Assembly: GCA_947498445.1 (NCBI GenBank)
Contig: CANMLK010000015.1
Location: 1 to 32,125, forward strand
Source of the DNA: Beijerinckiaceae bacterium
GTDB taxonomy: Bacteria > Pseudomonadota > Alphaproteobacteria > Rhizobiales > Beijerinckiaceae
DNA: 32,125 bases
Direction of reading: 5' to 3'
Shown one piece after another: positions 8,369-17,266 of this stretch. The translations under genes and the position numbers were made by a program. The notes under the pieces were generated by a model. It made no database searches and was not told where the DNA came from. It saw only the letters and a list, made by a program, of their open reading frames with translations. Within the stretch, counting starts at the first letter, position 1. Each line of letters begins with the position of its first letter.

Positions 8369-9676
8369 TTAAGCCTGCCCAAACACGCGGTTGAAAATCG
8401 CATCGACGTGCTTGAGGTGATAGCCTAGGTCGAACAAATCTTCGAGTTCGGCGTGAGACAGTTTCGCCGTTACATCCTTGTCGGCTTTCAGCAGTGCGAG
8501 GAAGTCGCCTTCGTCGCGCCATACGGGCATGGCGTTGCGCTGCACGTATGAATAGGAATCCTCGCGCGACACGCCCTTCTGCGTCAGCGCAAGAAGCACG
8601 CGCTGGGAATGAATGAGGCCGCCCAGACGGTCGAGATTTTTCTGCATGTTGCCGGGATAGACGATCAGCTTTTCGATGACGCCGGTCATACGCGCCAGTG
8701 CGAAGTCGAGCGTCACGGTCGCATCGGGTCCGATCATGCGTTCGACCGATGAATGCGAAATGTCGCGTTCGTGCCAAAGCGCGACATTCTCCATCGCGGG
8801 CATCGCCATGCCGCGCACGAGGCGCGCCAGACCTGTCAGATTCTCCGTGAGCACAGGATTGCGCTTGTGCGGCATGGCCGACGAGCCCTTCTGGCCTTCG
8901 GAGAAAAACTCCTCGGCCTCAAGAACTTCCGTGCGCTGCAGATGACGAATTTCGGTTGCCAGTCGCTCGATGGACGAGGCGACGACGCCGAGCGTCGCAA
9001 AGAACATGGCGTGACGATCACGCGGAATGACCTGAGTCGAGACGGGCTCAGGCTTGAGGCCCATCTTCTGCGCGACATGCTCTTCCACGCGCGGATCGAT
9101 GTTGGCGAACGTGCCGACGGCGCCGGAAATTGCGCAGGTGGCTATTTCCTCGCGCGCATTCACAAGCCGCGTGCGGCAGCGGGCAAACTCGGCATAGGCC
9201 TGCGCCATCTTGAGGCCGAAGGTGACGGGCTCGGCGTGGATGCCATGGGAGCGGCCAATGCACGGCGTCATCTTGTGCTCGAACGCGCGCTTCTTGAGCG
9301 CGGCGAGCAGGGCGTCGACATCTGCAATGAGAATGTCGGAGGCGCGCATCAATTGCACGGCAAGGCATGTGTCGAGAACGTCAGACGACGTCATGCCCTG
9401 ATGGACGAAGCGCGAATCTTCGCCGATGAATTCGGCAAGGTGCGTGAGGAAGGCGATGACGTCATGTTTGGTGACGCGCTCGATTTCGTCGATGCGATCG
9501 ACGTTGAAGACGGCGCTTCCCGCGCGGTCCCAGATCGTCTTGGCGCTCTCCTTGGGGATGACGCCGATCTCGGCCAGCGCGTCGCAGGCGTGCGCCTCGA
9601 TTTCGAACCAGATGCGGAACCGCGTCTGCGGATCCCAGATCTTCACCATTTCGGGGCGGGAATAGCGCGGGATCAT
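8369..9676 (-). CDS. purB: Adenylosuccinate lyase
   Basis: MIPRYSRPEMVKIWDPQTRFRIWFEIEAHACDALAEIGVIPKE...GSSAMPHKRNPVLTENLTGLAR signature. Confidence 0.97.
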   Translation of the reverse strand: MIPRYSRPEMVKIWDPQTRFRIWFEIEAHACDALAEIGVIPKESAKTIWDRAGSAVFNVDRIDEIERVTKHDVIAFLTHLAEFIGEDSRFVHQGMTSSDVLDTCLAVQLMRASDILIADVDALLAALKKRAFEHKMTPCIGRSHGIHAEPVTFGLKMAQAYAEFARCRTRLVNAREEIATCAISGAVGTFANIDPRVEEHVAQKMGLKPEPVSTQVIPRDRHAMFFATLGVVASSIERLATEIRHLQRTEVLEAEEFFSEGQKGSSAMPHKRNPVLTENLTGLARLVRGMAMPAMENVALWHERDISHSSVERMIGPDATVTLDFALARMTGVIEKLIVYPGNMQKNLDRLGGLIHSQRVLLALTQKGVSREDSYSYVQRNAMPVWRDEGDFLALLKADKDVTAKLSHAELEDLFDLGYHLKHVDAIFNRVFGQA

Positions 9677-9694
9677 CGCAAGGTCTTTCTGCGT

Positions 9695-10375
9695 TCAGAC
9701 GAGTTCGCCGCGCGCGGTCAGCGCTGCGCGGCGGATCGCGTCAATGTTGCTTTTGTAGGCCGGTTCGCCGCCCTTGAAGACGGCGGAGCCTGCGACGAGC
9801 CAATTGGCGCCGGCCGCGACGATGGCGCCAGCGTTGTCGGCGGTGAGGCCGCCGTCGACTTCCAGATCAATCGGCCGGTCGCCAATCATCGCGTGAATAC
9901 GGCGGATTTTGTCGAGGCAGGCGGGAATGAACTTTTGCCCGCCAAAGCCCGGGTTGACCGTCATCACAAGGATCAGGTCGAGATCGTCGAGCACATATTC
10001 CAGCACGCTTTCGGGTGTGCCGGGATTGAGCGAAACGCCGGCCTTTTTGCCCAGCGCCCTTATGGCCTGCAGCGAGCGATGGAGGTGGGGCCCGGCCTCT
10101 GCGTGGACCGTGATGATGTCCGCGCCGCCCTTGGCGAAGGCCTCTAAATAGGGGTCTACCGGGGAGATCATCAAATGGACGTCGAACACTTTGTCCGTGA
10201 CCTTGCGGATGGACTTCATCACATCCGGGCCAAACGTGATGTTGGGGACGAAATGGCCGTCCATGACATCTACGTGAACCACATCGCCGCCCGCAGCCAT
10301 GACCGCGCGCACGTCGTCGCCAAGCCGCGCGAAATCGGCGGACAGGATTGAGGGGCAAATTTGAAAAGGTCGCAT
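9695..10375 (-). CDS. rpe: Ribulose-phosphate 3-epimerase
   Basis: [55 protein letters not shown]...[15 protein letters not shown]...VDGGL. Confidence 0.96.
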   Translation of the reverse strand: MRPFQICPSILSADFARLGDDVRAVMAAGGDVVHVDVMDGHFVPNITFGPDVMKSIRKVTDKVFDVHLMISPVDPYLEAFAKGGADIITVHAEAGPHLHRSLQAIRALGKKAGVSLNPGTPESVLEYVLDDLDLILVMTVNPGFGGQKFIPACLDKIRRIHAMIGDRPIDLEVDGGLTADNAGAIVAAGANWLVAGSAVFKGGEPAYKSNIDAIRRAALTARGELV

Positions 10376-10524
10376 GGCGCGGCGGTAGCATGGGAGACGA
10401 CCGCGAGTCCATCATATCGGAGCTGCAGACTGGAGCGGCGGTTGGCAGGCCTCATGCATCCTGGGCGTGTCGCCCATGCGAAGGCGCAGATGAGAAAAAC
10501 TTGGCGGCGCCCTATGTTGATCTC

Positions 10525-11793
10525 ATGAACGCCGCTCCGCCCGCTCGCCCACCCTCCCGGCCGCCAAGATTCAGTGACAACGTCATCATCTTTGGAATAG
10601 CCATCGGCCAGATCCTGACGTTTGGCGTTCTTTTCCATTCGTTTTCGCTCTTCGTTGCGCCGTTGCAGCAGGAATTTGGCTGGACGACGACGCAAATCAC
10701 GCTGGCCTTCACCATTGGGCTTTTCTGCGCAGACCTGTTTGGAATTCCGGTCGGCCATTGGGTGGACAGAAGCGGCGGCCGTTGGGCGATGGCGGTGGGC
10801 TCGACTTTTGCAGCCATATTGCTCGCTCTTTGGTCACGGATCGATAGCCTGTGGGAGTTTTATGCGATCTGGGTCGCGCTGGGTTTTGCGCAATCCATGT
10901 CGCTCTACAACGTCGCCGCAGCAGTCGTGACGGCAAACACCAACGATTACCGCCGTGGGCTGACGCTGCTCGCCATCCTTACGGGTCTTTCGTCGGTGGC
11001 GGTCGTGCCGCTCGCAAGTCTGGCCATTGAGGCCTGGGGCTGGCGTCACGGCCTCGTCGTGCTTGCTATCGTCCAGCTTCTTGGGCCTGCCCTGATCTAC
11101 TTCACCGTTCTGCGCGGCACGGTCGGCAGCCGCACGGCGGAGTACGAACGGCGCAAAGTGGCGCTTTCCGAGGGGCGGCTGCCGTCTACCGGGGCCAGCT
11201 CACCGCTGCGTTCAGCAATTCGGACGCCAACCTTCTGGCTCTTTGCTGTTGCCTTCTCGGTTCACTGGTTCGTCATCACGTCAATGCTCATCCACATGTT
11301 GCCAATTCTGGTCGAGATGAGCGTGACGTATCAGGTCGCGGTGGCGATCTTTGCTATTAACGGACCAGCGGCGGTGATTGGGCGGCTCGCGCTTTACGTG
11401 TTCGATCCCAAGGCTTCCGCTCGCAAGAGCGGCCGCATCGCCTTTCCGATGTTTGCGGTGGGCATGTTGTTGCTGATCTTTGTCGCGCCGCTTGGCCTCT
11501 GGGGGCTCATCCTCTTCGCCACGGTGTATGGCATGTCGGCCGGCGTACTGATGGTCGTGCGACAGACCGCCATCGTGGAGGCGTTCGGTATCCGGGGGTA
11601 CGGCGCGATTACGGGAGCGCTGACGACGGTGTGCATCCTGCCGCGCACCATGGCGCCGGTGGCTGTCGCGGTGATGCGCGACGGCTTCGACTCCTATCAG
11701 CCGGTGCTGTGGATTTTGTTTGGGCTCATCCTGATTGGAACAGCCGCATTCTGGGTCGCTTTGCGGGGCGCGCGGTTTGGAGTTCAGCGATAA
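10525..11793 (+). CDS. MFS transporter
   Basis: 12-TM-like hydrophobic protein; FGIAIGQILTFGVLFHSFSLFVAPLQQEFGWTTTQITLAFTIGLFCADLFGIPVGHWVDRSGGRWAM; internal ATG chosen because upstream extension overlaps rpe. Confidence 0.85.
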   Translation: MNAAPPARPPSRPPRFSDNVIIFGIAIGQILTFGVLFHSFSLFVAPLQQEFGWTTTQITLAFTIGLFCADLFGIPVGHWVDRSGGRWAMAVGSTFAAILLALWSRIDSLWEFYAIWVALGFAQSMSLYNVAAAVVTANTNDYRRGLTLLAILTGLSSVAVVPLASLAIEAWGWRHGLVVLAIVQLLGPALIYFTVLRGTVGSRTAEYERRKVALSEGRLPSTGASSPLRSAIRTPTFWLFAVAFSVHWFVITSMLIHMLPILVEMSVTYQVAVAIFAINGPAAVIGRLALYVFDPKASARKSGRIAFPMFAVGMLLLIFVAPLGLWGLILFATVYGMSAGVLMVVRQTAIVEAFGIRGYGAITGALTTVCILPRTMAPVAVAVMRDGFDSYQPVLWILFGLILIGTAAFWVALRGARFGVQR

Positions 11794-12110
11794 TCGGGCG
11801 GAAGGGCCTGGACCCGCGCCACTGCGTCCGCCCATTGCTTGCAAAACTCGGGGAGGTTGGCCGCTTCACGCTCTACGACGCCGTAAAGTTCGTCGAGTTC
11901 ATCCTCTTCCAGCCCGGATTTTTCCTCGACATGGGCAATTGCTGCTTCGAGGCGAAGCATCTCGGAAGCTGAGGGCGTAACGTCCTTGCAGGAGTCGAAG
12001 GCGATGTCATAGCGATAAAGGTCGTGCAGGGCTGTGCGCCAGTAAGCCTCCGTCTGGGCAAACGCGCCGGGGGCGCAGAGCATCAAGACGGCAAGGATCT
12101 TCAATCGCAT
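11784..12110 (-). CDS. Small putatively periplasmic hypothetical protein
   Basis: 108 aa, signal peptide MRLKILAVLMLCAPGAFAQ then an acidic helical region with two Cys (DSCKD, EFCKQW). Confidence 0.55.
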   Translation of the reverse strand: MRLKILAVLMLCAPGAFAQTEAYWRTALHDLYRYDIAFDSCKDVTPSASEMLRLEAAIAHVEEKSGLEEDELDELYGVVEREAANLPEFCKQWADAVARVQALPPDYR

Positions 12111-12252
12111 ACTTTGTTCCAGTTCACGCGACCCCGTCGCCGCTTTCGGATTGGAGAGCCGCAGTTCACTCCAGCCCTACATGTGTTCGACGATTGTGAC
12201 TTTCGCAAGAGGCCAGCATATTCAAAGTCGTATTGAGCAAGAAGCGTTCCCT

Positions 12253-13248
12253 CTAGCGGCCAAAGCGATCCTTCCAGGCGGGCAAGGCGCCGACAAATGG
12301 CAACGCTTTGGCCTCATAGACAGCGCGCGCACAGGCGCGGCTGAGGCAAGATGCCGCTGCGCCGCCAAGCTCGGCCAATTGGCGCAGATCAACGGGCTTG
12401 CCGGATTCGCCTGTGCCCGCCGCAAAAACAACGTCGCCATCCATGGGCGCATGCGAGGGCCGGATCGCGCGCGCAAGCCCATCGTGCGCCATGATGGCGA
12501 TGCGCTTGGCTTGAGCCTTTGTCAGAACGGCGTCGGTCGCGACGATGGCGATGGTTGTGTTCTCGCGGGCCCGGTCGCCCTTGAGGGGTTGCGCATCGGC
12601 GCGATCCGGGTCGAACCGCGCCGGGGCGCCGAGTCCGCCAAATTCATTGTTGCGCTCGTCCGGGCCCGCCCAGAAGTGGGGCCCCCCATTGATCAGGACG
12701 CTCCCCACGGCGTTGACCACAACGAGGGCGCCGATCGTGAATCCGCTGCGGGTTTGCGCGCTGGCAGACCCGAGGCCGCCCTTAAGGTCCACAATCGTGG
12801 CCCCATAGCCGGCCCCAGCGGTGCCCAGCTCGAAATCGAGGGCTGCGTTGGCGGCGGCTTCGCGACCCAGTCCCCACCACGGCGGCGGGTCGGTCCAGTC
12901 AAGCGCACCCCCTGCGAGAAGGTCAAAGACGATGGCGCCCGGCGCAATGGGCACGCGCGCGGCGCCAATTTCCAGGCCACGGCCGATGGCGCGCAGGTGG
13001 GCCATGACGCCGCCCATGGAATCAAGCCCATAGGCCGAGCCGCCTGACAGGACGAGCGCATCTACAGTCTCGACGCTGGCTTCGGGCTCGAGCAATGCCG
13101 AATCACGCACGCCCGGCGCTCCTCCATGGATAGCGACCGAGGCGACGGAGGGTTTGTCGAACACAAGGGCGGTGACGCCGCTCGCAATTCGCGCGTCGTG
13201 GGCGTTGCCCACACTCAGTCCGGGTACGTCGGTGATGAGGTTGCGCAT
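12253..13248 (-). CDS. P1 family (DmpA/NylC-like, S58) Ntn-type peptidase
   Basis: MRNLITDVPGLSVGNAHDARIASGVTALVF...VLSGGSAYGLDSMGGVMAHLRAIGRG...AREN-TTIAIVATDAVLTKAQAKRIAIMAHDGLARAI. Confidence 0.88.
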   Translation of the reverse strand: MRNLITDVPGLSVGNAHDARIASGVTALVFDKPSVASVAIHGGAPGVRDSALLEPEASVETVDALVLSGGSAYGLDSMGGVMAHLRAIGRGLEIGAARVPIAPGAIVFDLLAGGALDWTDPPPWWGLGREAAANAALDFELGTAGAGYGATIVDLKGGLGSASAQTRSGFTIGALVVVNAVGSVLINGGPHFWAGPDERNNEFGGLGAPARFDPDRADAQPLKGDRARENTTIAIVATDAVLTKAQAKRIAIMAHDGLARAIRPSHAPMDGDVVFAAGTGESGKPVDLRQLAELGGAAASCLSRACARAVYEAKALPFVGALPAWKDRFGR

Positions 13249-13305
13249 GGATGCAGCGAATCACGAATCCGGGCGCGCGGGTAGCTCTATTGAGGAGCCG
13301 CGTGC

Positions 13306-13381
13306 AAAAAAACCGGCGTTTCCACCGGGCGTTCTGATTTGAGGACCTGAGAACAAGCTCAGATCGACGCCAGGCTTTTTT
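13306..13381. ncRNA. Candidate small structured RNA or bidirectional terminator in the divergent interval between the P1 peptidase and ccdA
   Basis: Minus strand: CCGGTG-GAAA-CGCCGG followed by T7. Plus strand: GGCGTTCTGA...TCAGATCGACGCC with T6 at 13376-13381. Confidence 0.35.
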
Positions 13382-13456
13382 GTGTTCACGCGAACGTGCC
13401 GGCCTGCGACCTTGCGTGGCCTTCCTCGCGCCCCCGTCTCTGATTAAGAGCGTAGT

Positions 13457-14185
13457 ATGGTCGATGTCACGCTCACAGCCGCCGTTTTCGCGGGACTTTT
13501 GTCCTTCTTGAGCCCGTGCGTACTGCCTCTAGTGCCGCCGTACCTGACGTTCATCGCGGGGACGACCGTCGAGGAACTCGCGGAAGGGGGAGAGCGCCGC
13601 GCGCGGCGCGACGTCGCCTTTGCCGCCATTTTGTTCGTGCTCGGCTTTTCGACGGTCTTCGTGGCGCTGGGCGCGACTGCATCCGTGTTCGGCCAGGTGA
13701 TCCGTTCGCACATCGGCACGTTGTCCGCGCTTGCGGGCGTTGCGATCATCGCCATGGGGCTTCACTTCCTCGGCGTCTGGCGCATGGCGTTCATGTATCG
13801 AGAAAAGCGCGTCAACGTGGAAAAGCCGGTCGGGGTCTGGGGCGCCTATGTAATGGGGCTGGCCTTCGCGTTTGGCTGGACGCCCTGCATCGGGCCGATT
13901 CTTGCGGCCATTCTCACCGTGGCCGGGAGCGAGGACACCGCAGCCCGCGGGGCCATTTTGCTGGGCGCATATTCGGCGGGACTGGGCATCCCGTTCTTGA
14001 TGGCGGCGCTGGCCATCGAGCCGTTCATGAGGTTTCTCGGCCGCTTCAAGAAGAACTTCTACGTTGTGGAGCGGGTGGTCGGCGTCCTTCTGGTCGCTAC
14101 GGGAATCGCGTTCATGACCGGGGCCATGACCTCGATGTCTTTCTGGCTGCTTGAAACCTTCCCCGCGCTGGCAAAGCTGGGCTGA
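13457..14185 (+). CDS. ccdA: Cytochrome c biogenesis protein CcdA (DsbD-like transmembrane thiol reductant transporter)
   Basis: VTLTAAVFAGLLSFLSPCVLPLVPPYLTFIAGTTVEEL...FAFGWTPCIGPILAAILTVAG: conserved SPCVLPLVPPYL and GWTPCIGPIL. Confidence 0.95.
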   Translation: MVDVTLTAAVFAGLLSFLSPCVLPLVPPYLTFIAGTTVEELAEGGERRARRDVAFAAILFVLGFSTVFVALGATASVFGQVIRSHIGTLSALAGVAIIAMGLHFLGVWRMAFMYREKRVNVEKPVGVWGAYVMGLAFAFGWTPCIGPILAAILTVAGSEDTAARGAILLGAYSAGLGIPFLMAALAIEPFMRFLGRFKKNFYVVERVVGVLLVATGIAFMTGAMTSMSFWLLETFPALAKLG

Positions 14186-14198
14186 CAAAACAAAAAGT

Positions 14199-14225
14199 CC
14201 GGAAGCGCATCCGCTTCCGGCCCTT
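14199..14225. terminator. Bidirectional rho-independent terminator between convergent ccdA and livJ-like genes
   Basis: Stem CCGGAAGCG-CATC-CGCTTCCGG (14199-14220), with CCCTTTT after it on + and ACTTTTTGTTTTG after it on -. Confidence 0.8.
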
Positions 14226-14246
14226 TTCCAAAACTGTCGGATCGAC

Positions 14247-15362
14247 TCAGAGCTGCTCGTAGACCAGCTTGCCGTCGGCCGCTTTACGCCATTCGTAGAC
14301 CACGTAGTCGGCGTCCGTGCGGTCGCCCTTCTTATCGAATGACAGAGGGCCAAGAACCGTATCGAACGTGCGGCCCGAATGGATGACCTCGGCGACCTTC
14401 TTCGGGTCGAGGCTCTTGGCTGCTTCCGCCGCCTGCTTGAGGACCTGCACCGATGCGTAGCTGTAGAGCGTATAGGCCTCGGGGTTGATTTTCTTGGCCT
14501 CGAAACGCTTCACGATTTCGGCCACGCCGGGGCGCTTGGTCGGGTCGGGACCATAGCTCATCAGCGTGCCCTGACCGGCGTCGCCAGCGATGGCGCCGAA
14601 CTCGGCGGAGGCGATGCCGTCGCCGCCCAACAGGACAGCCTTGACGCCGGCGCCGCGCATCTGTCGCAAGATCAGACCCGCTTCCGTGTGCAGGCCGCCG
14701 AACATGATGACCTCCACGCCCTGTGTGCGAAACCGCTGGACGAGTGCGGAGAAATCCTTCTCGCCGACGTTGACGCCGTCATAGATGGCTTCCTTCACGC
14801 CAAGGCCGTTCATCGCCTTCTTGGTTTCGTCGGCGAGGCCCTTTCCGTAGGGCGTCTTGTCGTGGATCACCGCGACTTTCTTGCCCTTCATCTTGTCAGC
14901 AATGTACTTGCCGAGCACAGCGCCCTGCTGATCGTCGCGACCGCATGTGCGGAACACATTCCACAATTTGCGCTCGGTAAAGGTGGGGTTTGTCGAGGCC
15001 GGCGTGATCTGGAGGATGCCGTTTTCGTTGTAGACTTCGGAGGCCGGTATCGACACGCCGGAATTGAAGTGGCCGACGACGAACTTCACGCCATCGCCCA
15101 CGAATTTGTTGGCGACGGAGACGCCCTGCTCGGGGCGCGAAGCATCGTCGCCGATAAACACCTGAATCTTTTGTCCCAGGATGCCGCCCGCGGCGTTCAA
15201 ATCCTCGACCGCCTGCTCGGCGCCGTTCTTCAGCTGCGCGCCAAAGGCCGCAGATGCGCCGGTGACCGGACCTGCAATGCCAAGCCGGACTTGCGCGTGC
15301 GCTGTCGGCGCGAGGCTAAGGCCAGCCGCAAGTGCGATGCCGGTAAGCCAGAATTTTTTCAT
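14247..15362 (-). CDS. Branched-chain amino acid-type ABC transporter substrate-binding protein (LivJ/LivK family)
   Basis: AQVRLGIAGPVTGASAAFGAQLKNGAEQAVEDLNAAGGILGQKIQVFIGDDASRPEQGVSVANKFVGDGVKFVVGHFNSGVSIPAS. Confidence 0.93.
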   Translation of the reverse strand: MKKFWLTGIALAAGLSLAPTAHAQVRLGIAGPVTGASAAFGAQLKNGAEQAVEDLNAAGGILGQKIQVFIGDDASRPEQGVSVANKFVGDGVKFVVGHFNSGVSIPASEVYNENGILQITPASTNPTFTERKLWNVFRTCGRDDQQGAVLGKYIADKMKGKKVAVIHDKTPYGKGLADETKKAMNGLGVKEAIYDGVNVGEKDFSALVQRFRTQGVEVIMFGGLHTEAGLILRQMRGAGVKAVLLGGDGIASAEFGAIAGDAGQGTLMSYGPDPTKRPGVAEIVKRFEAKKINPEAYTLYSYASVQVLKQAAEAAKSLDPKKVAEVIHSGRTFDTVLGPLSFDKKGDRTDADYVVYEWRKAADGKLVYEQL

Positions 15363-15515
15363 GGAAAACGCTCCCTTCCGAGGTCGCTGCGGGCGTTCTT
15401 CGCCGGAGCGGAGGCTCGCAGCTTATCCCGATGGGGTAAAATTTGAAGCTATTTTCACGGATTGTGCCACTCTCCATTTCTGGAGTCTACGCGCATTTTT
15501 GGCCAAGCCCGGCAA

Positions 15516-15629
15516 GAGGCAATTTCCGCCGCCTACCTCCCCAACGTGGCCGCAAAGGATGGGACGGTGATCGGCGGGGTTCAGACCGGCGCATTGCTCG
15601 ACCAAGTCATCAGCGTGAATGCAGGGTAA
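15516..15629 (+). pseudogene. Remnant of another TctC/Bug-family substrate-binding protein gene
   Basis: The + frame reads EAISAAYLPNVAAKDGTVIGGVQTGALLDQVISVNAG*, matching the conserved A-N-Y-L-x-N-V-A-x-K-D-G-T-V-I-G segment of the TctC proteins in this window; no complete ORF. Confidence 0.7.
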
Positions 15630-15660
15630 AATGACAAAATATGTCGAGTGCAGTCTAAAA

Positions 15661-16716
15661 TTACTGCATCCCGATGGTTTTACGAACGCGCTCGATTTGA
15701 GCCGAAGGTAAGTTGTAAAGCGCCCTCACGCGCGTTTCCAACTCGTCACCTGACATGGGATCCACGCTCAGATTAAGCTTTTGCGCCTCGGCAAGAAGCG
15801 CTGGGTCTTGCAGCGCCGCCATAAAAGCTTTTTTCACCGCTTCGACGCGATGTGAGGGAACTTCCGGGGCCATGACAAAAGGCCGCGTGAACAAGAGTTG
15901 CGCATAAATAGCCTCAAGCAGCTGCCGATCATCGGCTGTCTTGGCGAAGTCGAGAGCTTTGGGAACGCCTTGCCTGTCAAGTTCGGGCTCTCCGCGCAGT
16001 GTTTCTTGTACTAACGCGCGCATGGGAGAGTCTGGCTTGAACCAATGCGGCCTTTGGGTGATGGTGGCCTGATAGCCGATCCCACAGAGGCCGTGCACCT
16101 CACCTTTTTCCATCGCTAACATGACATCGCGGGACCCGGCGTAGCCAGTCACGAGTTTAATGCGCGCGCCCAAGATATTGATGAGGGCCAGAGGCATGTC
16201 GCGGGTTGTTCCACCACTCGCGCCTATTATGATTTCTTTTGTAAATATCTCATCGAAGGTTTGTACAGGCGCATCTCGGCGTACGACGCAAACAGCGACT
16301 TCGGAGTTCGCACTGCCGATGAAGTTGAGTTTCAAAGGTTGATACCGAACAAGAGAGCGGTCGCCTAACAGGGCATCAAGCAGGGAGCCCGAAGAGGATG
16401 CAGCAATCACGGTTCCGTCTTTGGCGGCGAGTGCAGAAACATGAGCCACTGCAGTATTGCCGCCCGCCCCGGGCATGTTGGAGGGCGTTATAGTCGGGCG
16501 TCCTGGCAAATGGCTTGTGAGATGGCGCGCGACAAGACGTCCATAAAAATCGTAGCCGCCTCCCGCGCCTGACCCGATGATAAGCGACATTGACCGGCCG
16601 CGGTAAAAGTCTTCCACCTCTTTCTGCGCGAAAGCGTTGGTGGTCGCTCCGATAAGTCCGGTCGCAAGCGCTACGATCCCGGCGTAGCTCACGAAAATGC
16701 GAGACATGCGTCGCAT
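15661..16716 (-). CDS. TctC/Bug-family tripartite tricarboxylate transporter substrate-binding protein
   Basis: MRRMSRIFVSYAGIVALATGLIGATTNAFAQKEVEDFYRGRSMSLIIGSGAGGGYDFYGRLVARHLTSHLPGRPTITPSNMPGAGG; ORF opens at 16806. Confidence 0.87.
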   Translation of the reverse strand: MRRMSRIFVSYAGIVALATGLIGATTNAFAQKEVEDFYRGRSMSLIIGSGAGGGYDFYGRLVARHLTSHLPGRPTITPSNMPGAGGNTAVAHVSALAAKDGTVIAASSSGSLLDALLGDRSLVRYQPLKLNFIGSANSEVAVCVVRRDAPVQTFDEIFTKEIIIGASGGTTRDMPLALINILGARIKLVTGYAGSRDVMLAMEKGEVHGLCGIGYQATITQRPHWFKPDSPMRALVQETLRGEPELDRQGVPKALDFAKTADDRQLLEAIYAQLLFTRPFVMAPEVPSHRVEAVKKAFMAALQDPALLAEAQKLNLSVDPMSGDELETRVRALYNLPSAQIERVRKTIGMQ

Positions 16717-16870
16717 AACTCCATCCCTTGGCGAATCTGGTGAACTTGAATTTGATCTTTGCGTCCAGGCGACGCCGAGGATCTTAACGCGTGTTCCGCG
16801 AGTCAAGCGCTGTCTGAGATTATCTGACCTCAGCCTCGAACACGTCGAGTGCGCGAAAAGCGCCCGGCGG

Positions 16871-17266
16871 TTAGATCTCGAATCCGTACTGCCGCTTCAT
16901 GGCGCGAACTCTCGTCAGGCGATAGCCGAACGCCGCAAACAGGCAGAGGGTTACGAAAATCAGGCCAAAGAGGCGGGCTTCCCAGCTCAGGGCGGCGAGC
17001 GAGGCGGCTGGATTGGCAGGCAAGCGTGCAAGAAGCGCCACGATTCGCGCGCCGGGGATGACCGATTCCGCAAACAGGACAAAGTGGAGAAACCCCACCG
17101 CCGCAGCGAGCGCCGCTGAATATGCGAACGCCTGCCACATCGGCCGCCATGTCTGCGCCAACGCCCGCCCGGCCGAGAACGCGGCGGCGCCGCCAAGACT
17201 CACTGTCACAAGGAGAAAACTCCATGGGGCATAGGGCGAGGGAACCCACAGCAGATCGCCCATCAA
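16871..17266 (-). CDS. Small multi-spanning membrane protein at the 3' end of the liv operon
   Basis: 131 aa, about four hydrophobic segments; start overlaps the livF-like stop (17263-17266); possibly the DUF6867-type protein seen beside Rhizobiales liv genes (from memory). Confidence 0.65.
   Translation of the reverse strand: MMGDLLWVPSPYAPWSFLLVTVSLGGAAAFSAGRALAQTWRPMWQAFAYSAALAAAVGFLHFVLFAESVIPGARIVALLARLPANPAASLAALSWEARLFGLIFVTLCLFAAFGYRLTRVRAMKRQYGFEI

Noticed and set aside
7860-8777. 305-aa minus-strand ORF containing 'VMAGLDPAIKQC'
   Set aside because: Spans the REP-like palindrome and overlaps the 3' ends of the TctC gene and purB; known type of spurious translation.
8753-10147. 464-aa + strand ORF
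   Set aside because: Antisense to purB and rpe, both with clear motifs; high-GC antisense open frame.
14379-15446. 355-aa + strand ORF
   Set aside because: Antisense shadow of the livJ-like gene; no recognisable domain.
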